64,000 nt of DNA from CAVSUB01 sp963730995 (GTDB taxonomy: Bacteria; Acidobacteriota; Vicinamibacteria; Vicinamibacterales; 2-12-FULL-66-21): positions 868,001 to 932,000 of the forward strand of contig CAVSUB010000001.1 of the NCBI GenBank assembly GCA_963730995.1, read 5' to 3'. The position numbers and the translations under genes are program-made. The notes beneath the pieces are model-generated. The model ran no database searches. It was not told where the DNA came from and saw nothing but the letters and a program-made list of their open reading frames with translations. Below, piece by piece: positions 1-8,389 of this stretch (its first letter is position 1; every line of letters starts with the position of its first letter).

Positions 1-881
1 GTGTCCCGGCGGTGCGTGAGCTTTCTCACCAGCAGGTTCTGCCGCGCGGCGAGCCCCCAGATGGCTTCGACCTCGGCCCCCGCCGGCAGGACGATACGCC
101 AGCGCCCGCCGCCTTCGGACACGCCCTCGGCGCCGATCTCCGGCAGCGCCATCCGCAGGTTCCGATCGTCGCCGGTCACCTCGAGCTCGACGAAGCTCCT
201 GTTCGACCGCCGCTCTTCTTCGAGGTTGCAGTGGTGCACGATCGCGCCGTCCTTCATGATCACGGCCTCGTCGCACACCTGCTCGATGTCGCGCAGCAGG
301 TGGGAGCAGACGAGCACGTTCATCCCCTGCTCCTCCTTCATGTCGACGACGAGCTTGAGCATCCGCCGGCGCGCGGCAGGATCGAGCCCGTTGGTCGGTT
401 CGTCCAGCACGACCAGCTCCGGCCCGTGGACGATCGCCTGGGCGAGCTTGGCCATCTGCTTCATCCCGTACGAGTAGGTCCGCAGCTCCCGGTAGCGCGA
501 CTCCCCGAGCCCCACGTGGAACAGGACCTCGTGCGCTTTCTCGAGCGCCGCCTTCGGCGGGAGGCCAGACAGCTCGGCCATCTGGCGCAGGAAGGTCACC
601 GCCGTCATCTCCCCGACGAACGAGTCGTTCTCCGGCATGTAGCCGATTCTCGACCGGGCCTCGCCCATGTTGCGCCGGCAGTCCATGCCCAGGATACGGG
701 CGCGTCCGGCGCTGGGCCGGAGAAACCCGAGCAGCGTCAGGATCAGCGTGGACTTGCCCGCCCCGTTGGGCCCAAGCAACCCCACCGCCTTTCCTGTGCC
801 CGAAACGCCGAGACGGCAGGTGATCCCGTGGAGGATCTCCCGCCGTCCCAGCTTGACTTTCAGGTTCTCGAGTTCGATCAT
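1..881 (-). CDS. ABC transporter ATP-binding protein (partial, 3' end outside window)
   Basis: Reads from an ATG at 881 leftwards off the window, so 293 residues are seen and the C-terminus is missing or nearly complete. It shows Walker A (GPNGAGKST, residues 37-45), a degenerate signature (YSYGMKQ, about 136-142), Walker B (VVLDEP, 157-162) and the switch histidine (SH, 193-194). The single-domain layout and length are those of the ATPase of ABC-2 type exporters, so a permease is expected just left of the window. It is the third gene of the sigma/anti-sigma operon, 126 bp after the anti-sigma gene. A short hairpin at 889-907 sits directly upstream of its weak ribosome binding site. The substrate cannot be told. 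Confidence 0.88.
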   Translation of the reverse strand, partial: MIELENLKVKLGRREILHGITCRLGVSGTGKAVGLLGPNGAGKSTLILTLLGFLRPSAGRARILGMDCRRNMGEARSRIGYMPENDSFVGEMTAVTFLRQMAELSGLPPKAALEKAHEVLFHVGLGESRYRELRTYSYGMKQMAKLAQAIVHGPELVVLDEPTNGLDPAARRRMLKLVVDMKEEQGMNVLVCSHLLRDIEQVCDEAVIMKDGAIVHHCNLEEERRSNRSFVELEVTGDDRNLRMALPEIGAEGVSEGGGRWRIVLPAGAEVEAIWGLAARQNLLVRKLTHRRD

Positions 882-888
882 TCTCAAT

Positions 889-907
889 CGAGGGGCTTCG
901 CCCCTCG
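889..907. repeat. Short GC palindrome in intercistronic gap
   Basis: Stem CGAGGGG/CCCCTCG with loop CTTCG. In the minus-strand transcript it lies 7 nt before the ATG of the ABC ATPase. A near-identical copy lies at 3568-3590 in the preceding gap of the same operon. The rest of the gap (908-1007) is GC-rich with repeated gctcgct/gcgctcg words and no gene. Confidence 0.7.
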
Positions 908-1007
908 AACTCCCCGCACGCGTGCTCGCGAGCCGCTTCGTCGGCTCGCTCCGTTCGCGTGGCTCGCTTCGCTGCGCTCGCTCGCGTCTTTCTTCGAAGG
1001 CCGGCCG

Positions 1008-3549
1008 TCACTGGCGGGGCACGGCGTCGGATTGCTGTCCCAGGGTCGCCCGGCCCAGGCTCTCGATCAGCATCAGGTCCATGATCAATCCGGAGATGCG
1101 AGTACGGCTGGCGGCGTGGATCTGTTCCGGCGTTCCATCGAACACGACGAGAATCGGATCGCGCTCGGCCACGAGCTCGCTGAGCGCCGGGTTCGGTGGT
1201 CAGCGCCGACAGGATTCCGAGTGCCCCCTTCGCGTTCAGCCAGGCGAAGGCGGACGGATGGAGTCCGGCAGACCAGGGGAGCTGGCCGAGGAACTGCGGG
1301 GGACCAGACGAGCGGGAAGCCGCCGTTCCTGGTCGCGATGGCACGCTCCGCGACGGCGCGATCGGAGGCCGCCACCATGTAGCCCCGATCGTACGTCCAG
1401 GTGATCCCGAGCGGAAGTCCTCCCGGTTTCATCGTGCTCCACGTCCGTCCGCCCGCGCTCTCCTGCTGCAACACGATCCGCTTGCCCTGCTCGTCGGGGC
1501 CAAGCTCCGCGTTGAACGTTTCCACCAGCTTCTGAAGGGAGCTGTCGATGACCGACCGGATTGTTCGCCACGCTCGCCATGACCCAGGTCGGGCCGCTGG
1601 CAGAAAGTCCCGTCAGCGCCAGGGCCGATTCGGTCCCCAGCGCCGCGGTCAGGTTCTGGACGAAACCGACGCCGAGCTTCTCGTCCATGCTGGCCAGGCC
1701 GCGTTCGAAGTCCGGCTCCGACTTGGTGATCTGCGCGGTGAACTCCTCGAACAGCTGCAAGGGCTCGCGGGTCGAAACGTAGCCGGCGAGAAGGGCATCG
1801 GCCGGTAGATACTCCGCCGCGCCTCCGGAGCCGGCGTCAGCCAGCCACGACCCCATTCCGGTTCGTGCGCCCTGGAACGCGAACGTGACCTCGTTCTCTA
1901 CCGCACCCGCAGGAGCACGCTGCTCGAGGAAGAGGTAATTGACTCCCATCATGCCGGCGAGCTTGACCGGAGGGGCGTCGTCTCTGGACGCCATCGTGAC
2001 CACTGGCGGCGCATCCATTCCGATAAGCCAGCCCACGCCGCGCCGATACCGCTCACCGATGGCTGCCGCAAACGGAGAGCCGGCGCCCTGCCCCAGGTGA
2101 GTGAGGGCCCACGCCAGGTGCGACGGCGAGTTTGAGACGACCATCAGGTCGTCGGAAACCGAATACGATGCGGGAGACTCGCCCGCCGCGGCGAAAAGCC
2201 CCTCCAGGGCGCTCGCGAGCTCCGCCCGCCTGCCGGGCTGCACTCGGGCCATCACAATCGGCACGGCGTCGTCGATTCCAGGGAGCCCCGGGACGCTGGC
2301 GCAGAAGACGATTTCGTCCCCGAGCAGCGGGTTCACCGACTGGACGCGGTCCATCATCTGTCTCAACAGCCGTCCTGTCTCGGAATTCCACCAGGCACCG
2401 AACGTCGCGTTCTGGGCCGACTGCTCCTCGGCGAGGGAAAGGGCCCGGCCGATCGTGACGCCAGGATTCGGGACCGCACCGTAGACGATCGCACCTGCAG
2501 GAAGATACGAGAGCAGGGCCGAGTTGGTCCGCAGCTCGGCGGGGAAATTCGCCAGCTCGCGTTCGATCTTCACGACCGACCCGAGCAGCTCCAGGTAGGA
2601 CTCCGCCTCGGGGCTCCAGGAGACGGCTACGGCGACCGAGCTCGCGAGCGCCGGGATGGAGGCGGCCTGCTCGCCCGGGCTGAGGACCACCTCCCTGCCA
2701 GGCTGGTTCACCGCCACCGATCCCTCGACCACCGAAACCACGGAGCCGCCCATGCCGGCGGACACCGCGAAGACGGTCCCCTTCACCGAGGCGATGGAAT
2801 CGCGGGTCAGAACTCGAAGGTCGGCCCCGGCGCTGTTTGGCGGCCTTGACGATGATGTCACCGCGCTGGAGGTGAATCGCCTGGCCGCTCCAGGCGGCGG
2901 TCACGAACAGCTCCGTTCGCTCGTTGACATCCACCATCGATCCGTCGGCGAGCCGCAACACCGCGTGGGCTCCCGGGCCGGTGCGGACCGACTCGTGCTC
3001 TCCGATCGCGGCGCCTGCTTCGAGAGAGCCCTCCGCCTTCGCGCTGCGCGCTTCGGCGGACAAGTCGGCGGACAAGACCGGCAGGCGGTACAGCCCACCG
3101 TCGGCGGAAACGACCGTGGCCCGCGGGCCGCCGGGAGCCATCATGCCGTCGATGGCGTCGCGTCCGAGATAAAGGACCGCGAAGAGCAGTGCCGCCGCCG
3201 CGGCCAGGGTTCCCCATCGCATCCAGCGGGAGGAGGAGCCGCCTTCGTCAAGGCTACGGCGGGGCAAGCCTCGTGGCATGGCGACGATCGGCCTCTCGCC
3301 CTTCATTTCGGCGATCCGGGCGCGACAGCCAGGGCAGCGGCTGAGATGATCTTCCACGAGGATGCGACGGCTGCCGCCCAGCTCATTAGCCAGATACGCG
3401 TGGAAATCCTGCCGGAACTCCGCACACGTGGCGCTGCCGGCGTTCGTCACCTTCTCCCAGACGCGCACCCGCGCGGCCTCGAGCGTGCCGGAGTCCACGT
3501 CTTCCTCTTTCATTTCCTGTAGTGCTCGTTCCAGACGGTCTTCGGACAT
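1008..3549 (-). CDS. Anti-sigma factor-like protein: zinc finger, TM, FecR domain, long C-terminal domain (frameshifted)
   Basis: Starts at ATG 3549 with a good AGGAGG site and ends at TGA 1008-1010. Residues 42-75 carry a zinc-finger anti-sigma motif (C42, H68, C72, C75), followed by a TM helix near 113-130. A FecR-type domain follows (SVRTGPGAHAVLRL... GDIIVKAAKQ). The remaining roughly 550 residues form an exported domain resembling proteins with a DUF3352-like region. Three lesions break the frame, near 2835, 1555 and 1290. After each one the next frame continues sensible sequence, for example AAKQRRG then DLRVLTRDS. It follows the sigma-factor gene, so it probably inhibits that sigma factor at the membrane. 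The frame breaks may be sequencing indels. Confidence 0.78.
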
Positions 3550-3567
3550 CGCCAACCTCCTTACGTA

Positions 3568-3590
3568 TCCGAGGGGCTTCGCCCCTCGGA
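3568..3590. repeat. Short GC palindrome in intercistronic gap
   Basis: Stem TCCGAGGGG/CCCCTCGGA with loop CTTCG, the same core as 889-907. In the transcript it lies between the sigma-factor stop and the Shine-Dalgarno site of the anti-sigma gene. Confidence 0.7.
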
Positions 3591-3619
3591 CTCCCAAGCT
3601 TCCGCCTCCGCGCGAAGCG

Positions 3620-3718
3620 CTACGGCGAGACCTAGCGTTCCATTTCGGCCTGCCCGCCTACGCTCCCTCGCCAACCCGGGGAGCTACGGCGCGCCTTAGC
3701 GTTCCATCTCCGCCTGCA
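3620..3718. repeat. Tandem duplicate of the sigma-factor gene 3' end
   Basis: About 36 bp at 3620-3655 repeats 3683-3718 with few mismatches (shared words CTACGGCG, TAGCGTTCCAT and GCCTGC). The right copy encodes the last residues of the sigma factor (QAEMER and stop). The left copy lies beyond the stop codon and keeps its own QAEMER-stop reading. Confidence 0.6.
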
Positions 3719-4224
3719 GCCGGAGCCGGATCCGGTGGAGCCTGACGGTCACGTTGTTCTTCTCCATCTTGAACATCCCGGCCAGCTCTTCGATCGACAG
3801 CCCCTCGACGTGACGCAGCAGGAACAGGCTGGCGTCCTCGCTGTCCACGGCGGCGATGGCGCGCCGAAGCCGCTCCTTCAGCAGCACAGGGGGCTGGACG
3901 GCGACGTGCGGCGCCTGATCGTCGTAAACCGACTCCGGCACGAAGCTCCCGGCGGCGCAGCACATCGACGGCCGCGTTGACGGCTGCGCGCCGGAAGTAG
4001 GCGGCCGGCAGCGCAACATCCTCGACGTCTCCACCCCGGGCCAGGACGCGCAGGAAGACCGTCTGCAGGACGTCCTCGGCGTCGGCCGGATTCCCGGTGA
4101 CGCGCAGGGCCGCGCGGAATACCGCCTCGTAGTGGCGCTCGTACAGCTCGGCAAACCCCGCCACCGGCGTCGTTGAAGGCATTAGGATCGGCAGCTCGTC
4201 GATTTGCGTGATGGCTGTGGGCAC
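3696..4224 (-). CDS. RNA polymerase sigma factor, sigma-70/ECF type (frameshifted)
   Basis: GTG at 4224 with a GGCGGACGAG-like site; an ATG at 4182 is an alternative. Region 2 is clear (FAELYERHYEAVFRAALRV, then NPADAEDVLQTVFLRVL). Region 4 is clear in the second half (EDASLFLLRHVEGLSIEELA...NNVTVRLHRIRLRLQAEMER). One frame break near 3950 separates the two halves, between VDVLRRRE and SFVPESVYDD. About 175 residues is normal for an ECF factor. It heads an operon with the zinc-finger/FecR protein and the ABC ATPase, so it likely responds to an envelope signal through that anti-sigma factor. Confidence 0.85.
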
Positions 4225-4316
4225 CTCGTCCGCCTCACCATCCTAGACGCACGAGGAGGCCGACTATTACACGGTGTGCGGGAGAATTGCGCTTCGCGGG
4301 TTTTGTACCAGGCTCT

Positions 4317-4568
4317 CTCTAGTACTGCTTTGTCAGATTCTGTGTGGTCGTTGCCGGCGGAACACGGTCCGCGTAGGCAAGCGTGAGCGGGCGTGATACG
4401 CGGCAGCGAGCAAAACGCGCGCAGAGCGTGACTGCCGCGCTGGGTTGGGGACCCAGTGAGGACCGCGGCCCGCGATGCGGAGCGCGCGTTTTTCCACGCC
4501 AGCGTTAGCTTGCTGGAGCGGACCGTGTTTCGCCGGCATTCGGAGAATCTGACAAGGTAGTGCTAGAG
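4317..4568. repeat. Long palindromic (MITE-like) element, about 250 bp
   Basis: The outer arms 4317-4372 and 4518-4568 are imperfect inverted repeats sharing TTGTCAGATTC, GCCGGCG and AACACGGTCCGC. Homology of the two halves continues inward (GCAAGC, GGCGTG and AAAACGCGCGC on both sides). The outermost bases read CTCTAG and CTAGAG. No reading frame of note lies inside. It fills most of the gene-free stretch 4225-4601 between the sigma factor and the next minus-strand gene. A non-autonomous transposon or REP-type element is the likely identity; no target duplication could be settled by eye. Confidence 0.7.
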
Positions 4569-4601
4569 GCGTCGTGCCACTGAAGCCGTGTTGAGCGCAG
4601 G

Positions 4602-5204
4602 CTAGGGTTTCGCAAGAAACGCAGCGAGCATGTCCGCCGTCGGCGCGGACTCGGCGCGCGGCCGCCAGAAACGGTCGAGCGCCGCGTCGATCGCCTCGGG
4701 GACGTCATCCGAGGCGCGCCGGAACGTCAGGTACTCGATGATCGAGCCGACCTCTTCCCGGGTGAACACCGACATCCGGTGCCGGACGCTGTCTTCCCAT
4801 GTCATCGCACCATACCGGCGGGGATTGAGCAGAGTGTCGCCGCCGCTCCGATGCGTCATCGGCTTGTCGTGGACCGTCGTCGAGTAGCTGAAGACGCTGA
4901 AGCCGTGCGTCAGGTGGAACACAGGATCGGCTGTCAGGAGCTGACCGCGGAGGTCAGCGACCATGTACGCCGGGATGAAGAATCGGAAGCCCCCTTCCGA
5001 AAAGAACGACAGCGCGCAATAGTGAGCGTCGAGGAGCGCGGGCTCGGCGAGCCGCCAGTCCTCGATCGTCGTGAACGGCCCGACTTCTTCCGCCGGCTCG
5101 CAGCCGTCGAAGCTCCCCTGGAGGAAAGGCCCGCCCGGAAACTCTGTCCGCTCGAATCCCGCGTACACCGCCGCAATCACCTGGTCCGCTCGAGCATCGT
5201 CCAC
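4602..5204 (-). CDS. Conserved hypothetical protein, 200 aa (possibly DUF6714-like)
   Basis: ATG at 5204. It is soluble with no signal peptide. The core ALSFFSEGGFRFFIPAYMV (near residues 63-81), and a C-terminal helix with REEVGSIIEYLTF, resemble a family of bacterial unknowns that I associate with DUF6714; this link is from memory and weak. No catalytic motif is evident. It stands alone between the palindromic element and a small plus-strand gene, so context gives no role. Confidence 0.65.
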   Translation of the reverse strand: MDDARADQVIAAVYAGFERTEFPGGPFLQGSFDGCEPAEEVGPFTTIEDWRLAEPALLDAHYCALSFFSEGGFRFFIPAYMVADLRGQLLTADPVFHLTHGFSVFSYSTTVHDKPMTHRSGGDTLLNPRRYGAMTWEDSVRHRMSVFTREEVGSIIEYLTFRRASDDVPEAIDAALDRFWRPRAESAPTADMLAAFLAKP

Positions 5205-5529
5205 GACTTCCCCCGTTCGCTCGCGCTGCCGCTGAAGTCCGTGGCCGCGCCAGGCCGGGAGGATACACCGCGTGCGCGGTGCGCGGTCATCGTTTGTGAC
5301 GGATGAAATACAGGCGTGACACGTCGTCCCGGCGTGGGTGCCGACGCTTTGGTTCTACAAAGTATCTACGGTACGAAGATGTTGCGCGCGGAAGGCAGCG
5401 TGTCACCATCGATCATCATGTCTCGGTCGCATGGTGAGCCGGCCGGCGCATCGCAGCTTTAACCTGAGAGTTAATCAGGGTTTTCCCGAGGACCAAGGGG
5501 GAAAACCCGATTCCTGGGCGCCTATCGAT
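5205..5529. other. Gene-poor stretch with one strong hairpin
   Basis: Diverging genes lie on both sides. The only structure seen is a hairpin at 5478-5508 (GGGTTTTCCC pairing with GGGAAAACCC, loop of about 10 nt). It has no T-tract, so it is more likely a 5' leader structure of the next gene or a repeat unit than a terminator. The reading frame of the downstream gene is open back to 5338, but the residues before 5530 look non-coding. Confidence 0.5.
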
Positions 5530-5802
5530 ATGTACCATGGCACCACATCAGTGCCGTCCTACTACTCCAAGCGAAGCGGAGACTGTGTCTACGACGTCTC
5601 CGTGACGGAGCGTGACTTTCGCTCGCCGGCTCGCCGGTACCGTGCACATCTCAGCAACGTCGAGCGCATCGAGGATGGGTGCCTCGTGTTGCAGAACCCG
5701 AACATCGCCGATACCTACGGTCCGACTGCCAGCGAGGCAGTCGCGGCGCTCGATGCGTCCATCGAGAAATGGCGAAGTGAGCCTCGGTTGAATCCGCTTT
5801 AG
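5530..5802 (+). CDS. Small hypothetical protein, 90 aa
   Basis: ATG at 5530 (MYHGTTSVPSYY...) is chosen because the sequence upstream to 5338 is Cys/Arg-rich and unlike protein. The frame is open further, so the start is uncertain and no good ribosome binding site is seen. The C-terminal half (RAHLSNVERIEDGCLVLQNP...EAVAALDASIEKW) has protein-like composition. No family is recognised. A hairpin at 5937-5973 lies downstream. Confidence 0.4.
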   Translation: MYHGTTSVPSYYSKRSGDCVYDVSVTERDFRSPARRYRAHLSNVERIEDGCLVLQNPNIADTYGPTASEAVAALDASIEKWRSEPRLNPL

Positions 5803-5936
5803 CGCCCCGCGGTCGCGATGCGGGCGGCACGAGTGCCGCAACCTTGGCCGCGAACCGCAGTCCTCGTCGCACGTCCATGCCGTCAGCTACCTTCTTCTCA
5901 ATCACGGATCCCCTGTAGACCACTGACGAGCGGAAT

Positions 5937-5973
5937 CTCAGTTCACCAGGTTCGCGCGTGGTGCGGAACTGAG
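5937..5973. terminator. Hairpin downstream of small gene
   Basis: CTCAGTTC pairs with GAACTGAG, with an inner ACCA/TGGT pairing around TTCGCG. There is no T-run, so it is a possible weak or Rho-assisted terminator. The rest of 5803-6070 shows no gene. Confidence 0.35.
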
Positions 5974-6070
5974 GGCCGACGCCGACGCCCCGCGGGCGCA
6001 ATGATCGCCAGTCGAATTGCTGATAGCATGCTCGCCGTCGCAAGGTCGCGAATCCGAGGAGCTCATATAT

Positions 6071-7374
6071 ATGCGAAATCTTGGCAGCACTCTCATCGTA
6101 GCCATCGTGGTCACGGCGGCCGCATCGGCCCTCGCCGGTCAGGCGCCGGGCGCGGCGGCTCCTCAGGCGCCCGCGACCGCGCAGGCGCCCGGCGGCCGTG
6201 GAGGCCAGCAGGGTCCGCAGGTCATTTCACCATTCGTGAACCCGGATCGAACCGTCACCGTGCGGCTCCTCGCCCCGAAAGCAACAGAGGTCATGGTCAC
6301 CGGGGAGATCCTGAACGGCGCCCAGCCGCACGCCATGACCAAGGGCGATGACGGCATCTGGACGGCGACGCTGCCCGCGGTGCCGGCGGACGTCTACACG
6401 TACGCGTTCAACGTGGACGGCGTGAATACGCCGGACCCGCGCAACCCATGGGTGAAGCTCGTCTCGGGCACCGGGCTGGCGTCCCAGGTCGAAGTGCCGG
6501 GTGACGGCGCGCAGTTCTGGGATTCGAAGCCCGTGCCGCACGGCCTCGTCCAGATCGTGACGTACGAATCGAAGGCGCTCAAAGCGACCCGTCAGGCCTA
6601 CGTCTATACACCGCCCGACTACACCACAACGAACACGCGCTATCCCGTGCTCTACCTGCTGCACGGCGGCGGCGACCTGGATCCAGGCTGGTCGCAGACG
6701 GGCCGGGCGCACATCATCATGGACAACCTGATCGCCGAGAAGAAGGCGCGACCCATGATCGTCGTGATGCCCGTCGCGCGCGGCGGCGGCAGCCTCGGGC
6801 TCGGGCCGTCGGGCATGTCGCCCGGCATCAGTGCGGCCGGCAATGTCGCGCCGCCCGCAGGCCGTGGCGCCGCGGGACCGGGCGGCGCCGCAGCGGCTCC
6901 CGCCCCCACGGGCCCGGCACCGCTCCAGGCCTTTGCGCAAGACTTTCTCGGGGATCTGATGCCCACGATCGAGAAGACCTTCCGCGCGTCCAACCGTCCG
7001 GAGCAGCGCGCGATTGCAGGCCTTTCGGCCGGCGGCGCGGCGACGGTCAACACGGCATTCAGCCGACCCGATCTCTTCCGCTATGTCGTGATCATGAGCG
7101 CGGGCGCAGGCGCCACGGTCGAGCAGTCCTATCCGAAGTTCTTCGGAGAGAACGCCGGAGGAGCCAAGACCCTGAAGCTGCTGTGGGTCTCTGCCGGCAG
7201 CGATGACTTCGCGCTCAACGGATCGAAGGCCCTCGACGACGTGCTCACGAAGAACGGCATCAAGCACCATTTCTCGATCCGGCCGGGTACCGGCACGAAT
7301 GGCGACAGTGGCGCCAGGATCTCTGGGAGTTCGCTCCGCTGCTCTTTCAAACGAGCGACAAGGGCACGTACTAG
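6071..7374 (+). CDS. Exported esterase of the CE1/feruloyl-esterase type (frameshift near the end)
   Basis: ATG at 6071 with GAGGAG upstream. A Sec signal peptide (about 1-22) is followed by an Ala/Gly/Pro-rich linker and an N-terminal immunoglobulin-like domain (VTVRLLAPKATEVMVTG...YTYAFNVDG). The alpha/beta hydrolase domain has an oxyanion region (YLLHGGGDL), the nucleophile elbow GLSAGG and the acid region WVSAGSDDF. As written the frame runs past the family end. A one-base shift near 7290 restores HEWRQWRQDLWEFAPLLF, which holds the expected catalytic His, and a stop at 7372-7374. A Gly/Ala/Pro-rich insert lies before the nucleophile. It probably cleaves ester-linked groups on plant polysaccharides, or a similar periplasmic ester. 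Confidence 0.8.
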
Positions 7375-7417
7375 CGAGGCTCCGCCTCAGACCGTCGAGA
7401 AGGCTCCGCCTCGCTAG
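7371..7417. terminator. Inverted repeat at the esterase stop codon
   Basis: CTAGCGAGGC (7371-7380, containing the TAG stop) is a perfect inverted repeat of GCCTCGCTAG (7408-7417), with GGCTCCGCC repeated inside both arms. There is no T-tract. Confidence 0.4.
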
Positions 7418-7522
7418 GTGGCATTGCTTGATGTTTCGCCGCTTGACCGCCGAAAACTTGACTCAAGATCATGAGCTTCCGGCAGTCAAGACGGCTAGTC
7501 CGGCATCGATAAAGGAGCGATC

Positions 7523-8386
7523 ATGTGCGAGCAGGATCAGTTTGAAAAGGACCGACAGGACTACGAGGCCCGTGGATTTGTCACGAGGCGGCAATTCGGC
7601 GTGCTCGTCGGCGCAGGGATCGCCCTGATGCTGCCGCGAGCCGTCAACGCGGTCGCGGTTACCGATGCTGAGGTCAGCGTGACGACGCCCGACGGCACCG
7701 CCGACTGCTACTTCGTGCACCCCGCCACCGGCACCGCCGCGGGCGTGCTGATGTGGCCGGATATCTTCGGGCTCAGACCCGCGTTCCGCCAGATGGGCAA
7801 ACGACTCGCCGAATCTGGTTATTCAGTGCTCGTGGTCAATCCGTTCTATCGCGTCAAGAAAGCCCCCACAGCGGAAGCCGGCGGCGCGACGCCGATCGAT
7901 CAGGTGAGGCCTCTCGCACAGGGTCTGAACGAGACCACCCACATGACCGATGCGAAGGCGTTCATCGGGTGGCTGGACCAGCAGGCGTCGGTCGCCAAGA
8001 ACCGGAAGATCGGCACGCAGGGATACTGCATGGGGGGACCGATTGCGTTTCGCACGGCGGCAGCGGTGCCCGATCGCGTTGGCGCGGTCGCCTCGTTCCA
8101 CGGCGGCGGGCTGGTCACGACCATGCCCAACAGTCCACATCTTCAAGCCGCGAAGACCAAAGCGCAGTTCCTCATCCAAATCGCCGAGAACGACGACCAG
8201 CGAGCACCCACCGAGAAGGACGTGCTGAAGGACACGTTCGCCAAAGCGAACCTGCCTGCGGAAATCGAAGTGTACGCGGGCGCCGCGCACGGCTGGTGCC
8301 CTCCGGATTCGCAGGTGTACAACGAGCCCCAGGCCGAGAAAGCCTGGAGCCGCTTGCTCGCACTTTATGGAAAGGCTCTCGCCTGA
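7523..8386 (+). CDS. Dienelactone hydrolase family protein, Tat-exported
   Basis: ATG at 7523 after AAAGGAG. Residues 20-45 form a twin-arginine-like signal (TRRQF then a hydrophobic stretch). The hydrolase fold follows, with the family's nucleophile Cys in GYCMGG, an Asp-containing stretch (IAENDDQ) and the His in AAHGWCPP. 287 residues is normal for the family with an export signal. It is convergent with the histidine kinase to its right, with 3 bp between their stop codons. The substrate is unknown; family members act on lactones and esters. Confidence 0.88.
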   Translation: MCEQDQFEKDRQDYEARGFVTRRQFGVLVGAGIALMLPRAVNAVAVTDAEVSVTTPDGTADCYFVHPATGTAAGVLMWPDIFGLRPAFRQMGKRLAESGYSVLVVNPFYRVKKAPTAEAGGATPIDQVRPLAQGLNETTHMTDAKAFIGWLDQQASVAKNRKIGTQGYCMGGPIAFRTAAAVPDRVGAVASFHGGGLVTTMPNSPHLQAAKTKAQFLIQIAENDDQRAPTEKDVLKDTFAKANLPAEIEVYAGAAHGWCPPDSQVYNEPQAEKAWSRLLALYGKALA

Positions 8387-8389
8387 GGA

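Noticed and set aside
12..1382. 456-codon open frame on the plus strand
   Set aside because: It runs antisense to the ABC ATPase, whose minus-strand frame has all the ABC motifs.
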